Positions 44,017 to 49,821 of a DNA stretch of 49,821 nt are shown here, piece after piece. Numbering within the stretch: the first letter of the stretch is position 1; the number at the start of each line of letters is the position of its first letter. Both the position numbers and the translations under genes were made by a program. Under the pieces are notes generated by a model that was given only the letters and a program-made list of their open reading frames with translations, was not told the origin of the DNA and did not search any database. This stretch comes from Zhongshania sp. (lineage in GTDB: Bacteria > Pseudomonadota > Gammaproteobacteria > Pseudomonadales > Spongiibacteraceae), in contig NZ_JARGNU010000023.1 of NCBI RefSeq assembly GCF_029212375.1, forward strand, positions 1 through 49,821, read 5' to 3'.

Positions 44017-44187
44017 ATGAGCAAGAAAGTAGTCACGTTTGAATACGAAAAAGAAACCAAAAACAGCGTTCGATACAAAGAAGTCCTCGATGAAGGCACG
44101 GCGCCCATCGTCGGCTCGTTGTATATTCAAAAATGGTTTGCCGGTGACAGCAAATCGATAGAAGTAACAATCGAGAAAAAGGACTAG
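44017..44187 (+). CDS. Small conserved-looking protein, 56 aa
   Basis: A short frame: MSKKVVTFEYEKETKNSVRY at the start, VGSLYIQKWFAGDSKSIEVT near the end, then IEKKD and a TAG stop. It is rich in Lys/Glu and beta-prone, with no signal or membrane segment. A modest ribosome-binding site (AAGAG) lies 6 nt upstream. Similar small proteins occur widely in proteobacteria as I remember, without known function. It follows the TOPRIM gene by 56 nt on the same strand and may belong to the same transcript. Confidence 0.65.
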   Translation: MSKKVVTFEYEKETKNSVRYKEVLDEGTAPIVGSLYIQKWFAGDSKSIEVTIEKKD

Positions 44188-44211
44188 CGGCTACTCTCAA
44201 CACGCTGTAAT

Positions 44212-44291
44212 GCCCAGCCTAGCGTCATTTTGAACTTGGTTCAGAAATTGATGCCGCTGAAGCAGTTAAGCAAAATGACTATCGGCTGGGC
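44212..44291. repeat. 80-bp interrupted inverted repeat spanning the integrase 3' end
   Basis: Left arm GCCCAGCC-tagc-GTCATTTT (44212-44231) and right arm AAAATGAC-tatc-GGCTGGGC (44272-44291) are perfectly complementary apart from the 4-nt internal block. The inner sequence (TTTTGAACttgGTTCAGAA) is itself palindromic. It looks like a dispersed palindromic element and also lies where a bidirectional terminator would be expected between convergent genes. The right arm contains the last codons of the integron integrase (SPADSHFA). Confidence 0.65.
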
Positions 44292-45258
44292 TTAAAACGC
44301 CTTTTCCGCCGCGATTTACCACGTGGGTATATATTTCTGTTGTGCTTATATCTGAATGTCCCAATAACTCTTGGATGGTACGCAAATCATATCCCGATTC
44401 GAGTAGATGGGTGGCGAAGCTATGCCTAAAGCTATGAGATTTTGCGGGTTTATGAACTTTCGCTGCTAGAACAGCTTGTCGAATTTGCTTAGATAATGCA
44501 GATGGGTGTAAATGGTGTCGTCGAAGAACGCCAGATCTTGGGTCTTTCCCGATTTTAGTGGACGGGAATAGGAATTGCCACGCAGTTTCTTTTGCGGCCG
44601 AAGGGTACTTTCGATTAAGGGCGTCGGGTAAATAAACTTCACCATAGCCATCAATAATATCTTGAGCGTGCAATCGCTCAACGTGCGCAATCTGCTGCTT
44701 TAACGCGGGAATTAAGCTTAAAGGCAACATCGTGGTGCGATCTTTGTTGTCTTTGCCACCGCGAACAAAAATATTGTTACTGCCAAAATCAATATCTTTA
44801 ATTCGAAGTGACAATAGCTCAGCCTTTCGTAAGCCCGAGCCGTACATCAGCTCAACTTGTAAACGGTGAACACCCCGAAGATGAGAAAGAATCGCTGAGA
44901 CTTCTTCACGGCTATAGACCACAGGGATGCGCCTAGCGCCCTGAGCTGGCTTAAACGCTAGATCACCAATATCCAGCCCCATGAACCGCTTATATAAATA
45001 AACCAAGGCATTGAGGGCGATTCGTTGGGTATTTGTAGAGCAAGAGCGCTGTTCTGCTAAATGACTTAGAAATGCCTCAACATCAGTCATACAAAGTTCT
45101 TTGGGATGTTTTCGGCCATGAAACCGAATAAACCGTTTTACCCAATGCAGGTAAGTTTGCTCTGTTCGGTAGGCCAGACCATTTCGGCGAATGTGTAAGC
45201 GCAATTGGTCCAGGAATCGGCCTGAATTGGGCTAAATAAAAGGGCGAATGTCTTCCAT
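44266..45258 (-). pseudogene. intI: Integron integrase IntI with in-frame TAG at codon 9
   Basis: A tyrosine recombinase of the integron type. Catalytic residues are intact: Arg in [12 protein letters not shown], His-x-x-Arg in [14 protein letters not shown], His in LLGHSDIS, Tyr in TEIYTHV. The IntI-specific extra domain is present ([24 protein letters not shown]). The proper start appears to be ATG 45258-45256 with GGAG upstream, giving MEDIRPFI, then a TAG at 45234-45232. After it [20 protein letters not shown] continues the IntI N-terminus in the same frame. The only downstream rescue start is a TTG at 45204 that lacks the first conserved residues. The gene is therefore probably inactive or poorly expressed, although the body is undamaged. 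Confidence 0.88.
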
Positions 45259-45275
45259 GACAACTCCAAATCTTA

Positions 45276-45291
45276 CTGCTTATAAATACAC
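45276..45291 (-). promoter_or_regulatory. LexA-like box upstream of intI
   Basis: The minus strand reads GTGTATTTATAAGCAG, 12 of 16 positions matching the gammaproteobacterial SOS box CTG-TATATATATA-CAG. Many integron integrase genes are LexA-controlled, and the box lies 18 nt before the ATG at 45258. The first base (G for C) weakens the match. Confidence 0.4.
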
Positions 45292-45369
45292 ATATATTGC
45301 CGTTGGGTCGTCAAGGCCCGTGAACAAGAGAGCACTTCCCATTAATACCTTAGCGAGTTACTTAACTTA

Positions 45370-45397
45370 TTGAATTTTATAAAAACTGCGATATGAT
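45370..45397 (+). promoter_or_regulatory. Candidate cassette promoter Pc
   Basis: TTGAAT (45370-45375), a 16-bp spacer and TATGAT (45392-45397) form a strong sigma-70-type promoter pointing into the cassette array, about 180 bp before the attI junction. Confidence 0.6.
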
Positions 45398-45573
45398 CAG
45401 GGGAAAGGAATGTTTGGCAGAAATAAAGGGAAGTAGTCTTCGTTTGACCGCCGCTCGCTAATAGCGAAGCCGTCACATCATTGAATTCCCAATAAATTTT
45501 CAATCAACATTAAAGCCCGCTCCTTCATAAGGGGGCCAAAGTGATATATGGCCTGAGTCGTCTGAATAAAACT

Positions 45574-45580
45574 GTTAGGC
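45574..45580 (+). other. attI core (G/TTAGGC) at the first cassette junction
   Basis: GTTAGGC fits the core consensus GTTRRRY and lies 316 bp upstream of intI on the cassette side, preceded by AATAAAACT. Recombination between G45574 and T45575 defines the start of cassette 1. The TTAGGC is complementary to the reconstructed R'' box of cassette 1 (GCCTAAC), as expected for a cassette that circularises precisely. The rest of 45259-45573 holds intI and Pc control sequences and no gene. Confidence 0.8.
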
Positions 45581-45585
45581 ATAAA

Positions 45586-46041
45586 ATGAGCATCCGAGCA
45601 TATATACAAGATGATTTACCCGCGATATTCGATATTTATGATCGATCAAAACTTGATGAACTCAATTTTGAAGATCAGATATTTACGCTTTTACCGCTTA
45701 AAGATGATGAGGCGAGATTAAGCGGGCTGATGGAATCAGATATATATGTGTATCAGGATCACAACTGTATCTCTGGCTATGGTGCTGTTTGTGGCAACGA
45801 AATTCGAGCCCTTTTTGTTCATCCCAAGTTTAGAGGCAAGGGTGTAGGAAAAAAGGTACTTGAATTTTTATTATCACTTATCCAGGGGCAGCCATGTTTG
45901 TACGTTGCAAGTTCAAATCAACCGGCAAAAAATTTGTATGAGTTGTATGGTTTCAGTGTTACAGAGACATTTGAAACCACATATAATCACGAGCCCGTAA
46001 TTGCACAAAAGATGGTTGGTGCTGTTTTTGGCACAAGATAA
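45586..46041 (+). CDS. GNAT-family N-acetyltransferase (cassette gene)
   Basis: A 151-aa GNAT protein: N-terminal SIRAYIQDDLPAIFDIYDRS, the acetyl-CoA loop VHPKFRGKGVGKKVLEFLL (Q/RxxGxG/A type) and YVASSNQPAKNLYELYGFSV. I start at ATG 45586, six bases into the cassette; the longer frame from 45541 would read through attI and is not plausible. It acetylates an unknown amine (small molecule or protein). GNATs are common integron cargo. The gene shows the lower GC of cassette DNA. Confidence 0.88.
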   Translation: MSIRAYIQDDLPAIFDIYDRSKLDELNFEDQIFTLLPLKDDEARLSGLMESDIYVYQDHNCISGYGAVCGNEIRALFVHPKFRGKGVGKKVLEFLLSLIQGQPCLYVASSNQPAKNLYELYGFSVTETFETTYNHEPVIAQKMVGAVFGTR

Positions 46042-46057
46042 TCGGAGTTTAGGCTAA

Positions 46058-46570
46058 ATGGAGTTATCTACGGCTTTCGGAGTTTTGGGGGTAATCGCAA
46101 ATGCGTTGTGGCCTCTTATCAAGCACCGTAAGTTTTTGCTGCTTGGCCAAGTGGTAGCTTGCATTTGTATGTTTGTGCACTTTTGGCTATTGGGTGCTCA
46201 TACTGGCGCGGCGGTTATGGCTGTTGCTGGGCTGCAGGCAACCTTAGCCATCCCTCTGGAAGCACACCCCAGATTCAAATCAGTTTATTTTGTCTCGCTC
46301 CTGTTAATCCCTTTGGTGTCTTGGTTTACGTGGCATGGTCTGCCATCTATATTTTCAACTTTTGCGCTAGCATTTTTCTGTATAGGTAATTTGCAAATTA
46401 ACATCAAGCACCTCCGTATATTGCTGCTCTGTTGCTTGTTTTGTTGGGTCGGGCATAATTTGTTAATTTCATCCTATCCCGCATTGGTTTCAAACTTTCT
46501 TGCACTATGTACCAGTATTTATGGTCTTGTGCGGGAGTTCATGCCTAATCGGGTAGCCGAGGGTCTCTAA
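46058..46570 (+). CDS. YgjV-family inner-membrane protein with intron-altered C-terminus
   Basis: A 170-aa protein with about five hydrophobic helices, starting MELSTAFGVLGVIANALWPL and followed by RKFLLLGQVVACICMFVHFW, as in the YgjV family. Function is unknown. After residue 164 (MPN) the frame enters the group II intron and ends VAEGL at 46570. Without the intron the same frame would run into attC and read MPNKCVHGMSKSC and on to a TGA about 14 codons later. It lies 16 nt after the GNAT stop with no attC between, so both form one two-gene cassette. GTTTAGGC at 46047-46054 resembles a relic cassette boundary. Confidence 0.82.
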   Translation: MELSTAFGVLGVIANALWPLIKHRKFLLLGQVVACICMFVHFWLLGAHTGAAVMAVAGLQATLAIPLEAHPRFKSVYFVSLLLIPLVSWFTWHGLPSIFSTFALAFFCIGNLQINIKHLRILLLCCLFCWVGHNLLISSYPALVSNFLALCTSIYGLVREFMPNRVAEGL

Positions 46571-46586
46571 CCCTCAGCCCCCACAA

Positions 46587-46614
46587 CACCCTGCATGCGG
46601 ATCCGCACAGGGCG
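46587..46614 (-). ncRNA. Group II intron domain V
   Basis: Minus strand CGCCCTG-TGCGGATCCGCA-TGCAGGGTG forms the catalytic domain V hairpin, located 5 nt beyond the reverse-transcriptase stop codon and followed by the domain VI stem. Domains I-IV precede the coding region at about 47952-48473. Confidence 0.8.
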
Positions 46615-46619
46615 TTTCA

Positions 46620-47951
46620 CTAAGAATGGTGAAGCTTGATCCAACCATCGCGCAATTCGTACAACCCCTGAGATTTTAAATAGGCATTGGATAATGCCTG
46701 ATTAATCCCCGGTGTTTTGGAACTGCGCCATGGGCCTTTGCTGGTAATACCACACGCAACTGCAGCCTTTACGTGGACGCCTCGACTCATCAGGTTTCTT
46801 ACTTTGGTTCGTGGCTTTCGCCACTGCCGCCAATAAGCCATCCGTACTCTGCGCCGAATCCAATGATCTAGGTCGACGCACAGTTGATAACAGTTGGCGA
46901 TACCAAAATAATTAATCCAACCACGTATAAATTGGCTGGTTTTGAAGAGCTGATATTTCATCGATACACCCCAGTTACGATTCGTTAACAGACGAATCCG
47001 CTGCTTGAATTTTAGCAGTGTTTTCGAGTGCCATTGAATACGACCAGCCTTGAAGGTAAACCCCAAGAACTTACTCTCACTGGTTTTAACGACGCGACTT
47101 TTATCGGTATTTACGACCAGCTTCAAGCGGTTTTGCAGGTACTGGCTGATACTGTGCAGCACACGTTCACCGGCTCGCTGACTTCTTACTATTATCGTAA
47201 AGTCATCAGCGTAGCGGGCGAACTTGTGGCCACGTTTCTCAAGTTCTTTGTCCAAAGGATCGAGCATGATGTTCGCTAGCAGTGGCGATAGTGGCCCACC
47301 TTGCGGCACACCTTCTCGGCTCTCACCATAGAACTGGTTGTCGACAAACCCAGCTCGCAGGTACAACTTAATCAATCTCAGTAGACGCTTGTCCTTCACC
47401 TTGTCACCAAGGTGCGTCATCAGTAAATCATGATTGACTCGGTCAAAGAATTTAGACAGATCGACATCCACCGCAAAGCGGCGACCTTCCTTGATGATGT
47501 CTCGAACCTGCTTTACCGCCTGTTGCCCATTTCGATGTGGCCGGAATCCAAAGCTATTGCTTGAGAAACTGGGATCGAAGATGGGCGTAAGGACTTGGGC
47601 AATGGCTTGCTGGATCACTCGGTCACAAACGGTTGGAATTCCCAGTTGGCGAGTACCGCCATCGGGCTTATCAATTTCAACACGCCGAACTGGTGATGGT
47701 TTGTACCGACCTGTTGCCAGCTCGGTAGTTACCCTAGGCCAGTGGCCAGCTCGTGCCCATACGGGAAATTCGTCGATAGTCATGCCATCAACGCCCGCAG
47801 CTCCTTTATTAGCTTGAACGCGCTTCCATGCTGCAGAGAGGTTCTCACGTTGCAGCACACGCTCAAATAGATCGTTACCAAAGGCTGGCTTCTGATCACT
47901 ACGCTGAATCACGTCATCGCCGGACGGCGTTCGTGCGTTCAAGTGTGACAA
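46620..47951 (-). CDS. ltrA: Group IIC intron reverse transcriptase/maturase
   Basis: A 443-aa intron-encoded protein. RT blocks are RQLGIPTVCDRVIQQAIAQV, RFAVDVDLSKFFDRVNHDLL (first catalytic Asp near 163), GVPQGGPLSPLLANIMLDPL and the catalytic YADD at 247-250. A maturase (X) domain follows with QLFKTSQFIRGWINYFG, ending LYELRDGWIKLHH. There is no HNH endonuclease domain, as is usual for class C. The start is TTG at 47951, preceded by a strong GGAGG four bases away. The frame is intact, so the intron may still be mobile. Confidence 0.94.
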   Translation of the reverse strand: MSHLNARTPSGDDVIQRSDQKPAFGNDLFERVLQRENLSAAWKRVQANKGAAGVDGMTIDEFPVWARAGHWPRVTTELATGRYKPSPVRRVEIDKPDGGTRQLGIPTVCDRVIQQAIAQVLTPIFDPSFSSNSFGFRPHRNGQQAVKQVRDIIKEGRRFAVDVDLSKFFDRVNHDLLMTHLGDKVKDKRLLRLIKLYLRAGFVDNQFYGESREGVPQGGPLSPLLANIMLDPLDKELEKRGHKFARYADDFTIIVRSQRAGERVLHSISQYLQNRLKLVVNTDKSRVVKTSESKFLGFTFKAGRIQWHSKTLLKFKQRIRLLTNRNWGVSMKYQLFKTSQFIRGWINYFGIANCYQLCVDLDHWIRRRVRMAYWRQWRKPRTKVRNLMSRGVHVKAAVACGITSKGPWRSSKTPGINQALSNAYLKSQGLYELRDGWIKLHHS

Positions 47952-48568
47952 GGCTCCTCCTTTATTCTCAATGTTCAGGCCTTCGCCATGTATCAGCCAT
48001 TACGCTGACCGTTGGGCTACTATGCCGTCTGCTGACTTCTGCTTAATCACCGTCAGAGTTGCCCCTGTCAGCGCTATCGGTTTGTATCTCGTTCGCTCTC
48101 CATTGGCGATACACTCAGTGGAGCCAAGGCACTTATTAACCAGAGCCTTACTGGTAGTTTACCGATCGCTTGTTAAGCAGATCTCCCCAGATAAGAGCAT
48201 GAACTGTCCCCGCGCAACTGCATCATTTACGGTGGCCGTTAGATCACATGGCTTCGTTGTCTTGTGCCAACTCGCCTCCAGCCTACGCCTCATATGATGT
48301 TCTTGTTCATCAGCTCGCGGTTTTGCGTCCGGCTTCCTTCAGACCAGACCTCGCGGTCAAGCCCTTGCCATTCGCTAGTAGTTAACATCTAATAACGATC
48401 ATAAATCGCTAAGGATGGTGACCTTCCTACAGAGGACTTTCACCTCATTAGTTCATGCCCATGCTGGGCGTACACAAATGCGTGCACGGGATGTCAAAAA
48501 GCTGCGCTTTTTGCCACCCGTGATGCAGGCGTTATACGTGATCGAAACATTGAAGGGAGTTACTCATT

Positions 48569-49663
48569 TTGAGCGAAAAAGAAGCCAAAGAAGATGAAAA
48601 AGAAGTAGACCCGAAAAAGCTTGAAAAGCTAGAGCGTGAGAAAAAAGAGTTGCTCGCGTCATTGGCAGGAGGGGACTTTTCGAAGCAGAAGACCAAGGTG
48701 GCACACATTCTAAACCTCTACCCTGAGTCGCGAAATAGCGATATAACTTTAGCCCTTAAATACTGGGAGACCTTCCAGCCGGACATATATAACCCCCACG
48801 GAATCCTACCAAAAGACCTGTTCCGATTAGAGCGTCTGCACTATATCGTTCGCGCAAGAGCCAAAATCCAAAATGAGTACAAGGTCTTTACCCCAAATAC
48901 GGAAGTAAAACGTTTTCGAAGAAAACACGAAGAAGAAATGAATGAAGCTGTTTTGGAGGACGCAAAGCCAAGGAGACTAGTTCATGTATATGCTGATGAA
49001 ACAGGAAAAACACAAAATTTCGTAGTTGTATCCTCTGTATGGGTACTTACTGGTCGAGCAGTTTTTACCGTGAGTCAGGCAATTACATCATGGCAAGAGC
49101 AATCTCTCTGGGCGAAAAGAGAAGTGCATTTCGCTAAGCTAGGAAAAAAAGACCAAAATACATTAAAAAAGTACCTTGGTGTGATAGTAAAAAATAGAGA
49201 ATTTCTGAGTTTCAAATCTATAGCTGTTGAGAAGGCGAGAACAAAGCGGAGTATCGAGCAGGTAGTTGAAAAGCTGCATGAACACATGCTTTTGCGTGGG
49301 GCCGAGCATGAGATAGAAAGTAAACGAATTGGGCTTCCTCAAAAAATCGAAGTTACTCTTGATCATGAGCAGTCTTTGGACGCTATTGCATTAGACGAAT
49401 TACGTCGGCGAATAAATAAAGGATATGTTGATAAATATGGAGCAGAGGTTGAAATCACTCAGATAGAAACAATATCTTCGAGGAATAGCCCATTAGTTCA
49501 ACTTTCCGACTTGGTAGCTGGTGCGATAAATCGAAAAATGAATGGCCCCGAGGAAAAGACTCATAAAGATGAAATGGCTGACCTGATAATTCATATGTTG
49601 GACTTACAGTTTGAAGAAGATAAAGTTGAGGGTCTGGACGTAGCAGCACTTTTCAAAATATAG
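48569..49663 (+). CDS. DUF3800 protein (cassette 2 gene)
   Basis: A 364-aa protein. An N-terminal Lys/Glu-rich helical part (residues 1-130) precedes the DUF3800 domain. In it VHVYADETGKTQNFVVVSSV has the first acidic pair, DHEQSLDAIALDEL the middle acidic residues and SPLVQLSDLVAGAINRKMNG the closing motif. The family is predicted to have an RNase H-like fold, but its activity is unknown and it often travels in mobile or defence regions. I use the TTG at 48569, preceded by GGGAG; the next ATG would remove over 100 residues. It is the only gene of cassette 2, which begins at T48532. Confidence 0.85.
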   Translation: MSEKEAKEDEKEVDPKKLEKLEREKKELLASLAGGDFSKQKTKVAHILNLYPESRNSDITLALKYWETFQPDIYNPHGILPKDLFRLERLHYIVRARAKIQNEYKVFTPNTEVKRFRRKHEEEMNEAVLEDAKPRRLVHVYADETGKTQNFVVVSSVWVLTGRAVFTVSQAITSWQEQSLWAKREVHFAKLGKKDQNTLKKYLGVIVKNREFLSFKSIAVEKARTKRSIEQVVEKLHEHMLLRGAEHEIESKRIGLPQKIEVTLDHEQSLDAIALDELRRRINKGYVDKYGAEVEITQIETISSRNSPLVQLSDLVAGAINRKMNGPEEKTHKDEMADLIIHMLDLQFEEDKVEGLDVAALFKI

Positions 49664-49668
49664 AGCGC

Positions 49669-49780
49669 GTATAACAAAGCCAGCAACAGCGACAGCTTTT
49701 CCGTTGCTCGTTTTGTGGCTTAACGCTACGCTACCACAAAACAATCAACTACAAAGCTGCGCGTTCTGGCGGCGTTCAGG
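49669..49780 (+). repeat. attC site of cassette 2
   Basis: The R'' box GTATAAC (49669-49675) is the exact complement of the cassette's own start G/TTATAC (48531-48537). L'' pairs with L' as GCCAG-(C)-AAC-(A)-GCG with CGC-GTT-CTGGC, leaving two bulged bases, a hallmark of attC. CAGCTTT/AAAGCTG and a perfect GTTTTGTGG/CCACAAAAC hairpin fill the centre. The R' box GTTCAGG (49774-49780) deviates from GTTRRRY and opens the next cassette, which leaves the window. Confidence 0.85.
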
Positions 49781-49821
49781 CTGTAGAAAAATACCTATAG
49801 GCCAGGCCATTGCTGAATTCT
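49781..49821 (+). other. Start of a third cassette, cut by the window end
   Basis: Only about 40 bases follow the second attC, with no start codon and ribosome-binding site that can be trusted. The array appears to continue beyond the window. Confidence 0.5.

Larger units (their letters stand above)
46548..48473 (-). mobile_element. Group IIC (attC-type) intron
   Basis: A 1926-bp element on the bottom strand. The 5' end is GTACGCCCAGCATGGGC (48473 downward; group IIC introns begin GUGYG) followed by the conserved GAGGTGAAAGTCCTCTGTAGG. The 3' end is GGCTACCCGAT at 46548, after domain VI (GAGGGT-tagag-ACCCTC). The exon junction reads TTTGT/TAGGC, the target style of class C-attC introns. It carries a reverse transcriptase and lies opposite to the cassette genes, as known for this group. 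Confidence 0.88.
46543..48537 (+). repeat. attC site of cassette 1, split by the intron
   Basis: Joining 46543-46547 (GCCTA) to 48474-48537 restores a 69-bp attC. The R'' box is GCCTAAC and the R' box GTTATAC (48531-48537). Stem arms are CACGGG/CCCGTG and TGC/GCA with unpaired bases between, and the inner hairpin is CAAAAAGC-TGC-GCTTTTTG. Cleavage would fall between G48531 and T48532. The intact form exists only after removing the intron. Confidence 0.85.

Noticed and set aside
45541-45585. Upstream extension of the GNAT protein through attI
   Set aside because: It would cross the recombination point; the cassette has its own ATG at 45586.
1-49821. CRISPR array, rRNA or tRNA genes
   Set aside because: No regularly spaced repeats and no rRNA or tRNA-like sequence were seen on either strand.

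Overview
The window (49.8 kb, moderate GC, dense gene packing) looks like a chromosomal segment of a marine gammaproteobacterium. The gene content suggests a relative of the Cellvibrionales/Spongiibacteraceae or Alcanivorax, but no rRNA or tRNA gene is present to place it, so this is inference.

Layout. 1-5.3 kb is an island scar: two unrelated, broken tyrosine-recombinase fragments, a truncated IS3-family transposase, a hypothetical gene and three tandem type II toxin-antitoxin operons (HigBA-like twice with the toxin first, then YefM/YoeB-like), each with a readable promoter or operator. 5.3-11.8 kb is a copper-resistance cluster on the minus strand: a CopZ-like chaperone, CopA P-type ATPase, a CueR-type regulator, a His-rich CopL-like protein, periplasmic multicopper oxidase CopA and outer-membrane CopB. 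It is driven by a clear MerR-type promoter. 11.8-17.5 kb is a sulfate ABC transporter operon (sbp-cysT-cysW-cysA) with a divergent sigma-54 activator; a near-consensus -24/-12 element lies in front of sbp. 17.9-24.8 kb holds a SHOCT-domain protein and a CzcCBA-type heavy-metal RND efflux system led by a small His-rich secreted protein. 24.9-27.2 kb holds an SbtA/SbtB-type bicarbonate transporter with its PII-like partner, and a CDF zinc exporter.

27.4-36.4 kb holds a DUF3754 protein, then a minus-strand operon of a C-A-T-TE NRPS (adenylation code read as DILQVGLIWK, a glycine-type code), a GT1-like glycosyltransferase and a 4'-phosphopantetheinyl transferase. This gene set resembles the glycine-glucolipid locus of Alcanivorax as I remember it. 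A separate sulfotransferase lies upstream. 37.6-44.2 kb is a four-gene SMC/condensin operon of the Wadjet/MksBEFG class in the order C-B-A-D with a short TOPRIM subunit, followed by a 56-codon small protein gene.

44.2-49.8 kb is a chromosomal integron. An integron integrase gene carries an in-frame TAG at codon 9. Next come a candidate Pc promoter, an attI-type GTTAGGC, a first cassette with two genes (GNAT acetyltransferase and YgjV-like membrane protein), and a group IIC intron inserted exactly in the R'' box of that cassette's attC. Removing the intron restores a perfect R'' box complementary to the cassette's own start. A second cassette encodes a DUF3800 protein and ends in a well-formed attC with bulged bases. 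The array runs on beyond the window.

The strongest points for follow-up are the intron-in-attC architecture with a nonsense-mutated integrase, the reordered Wadjet-like operon beside the integron, and the putative glycine-lipid NRPS cluster.
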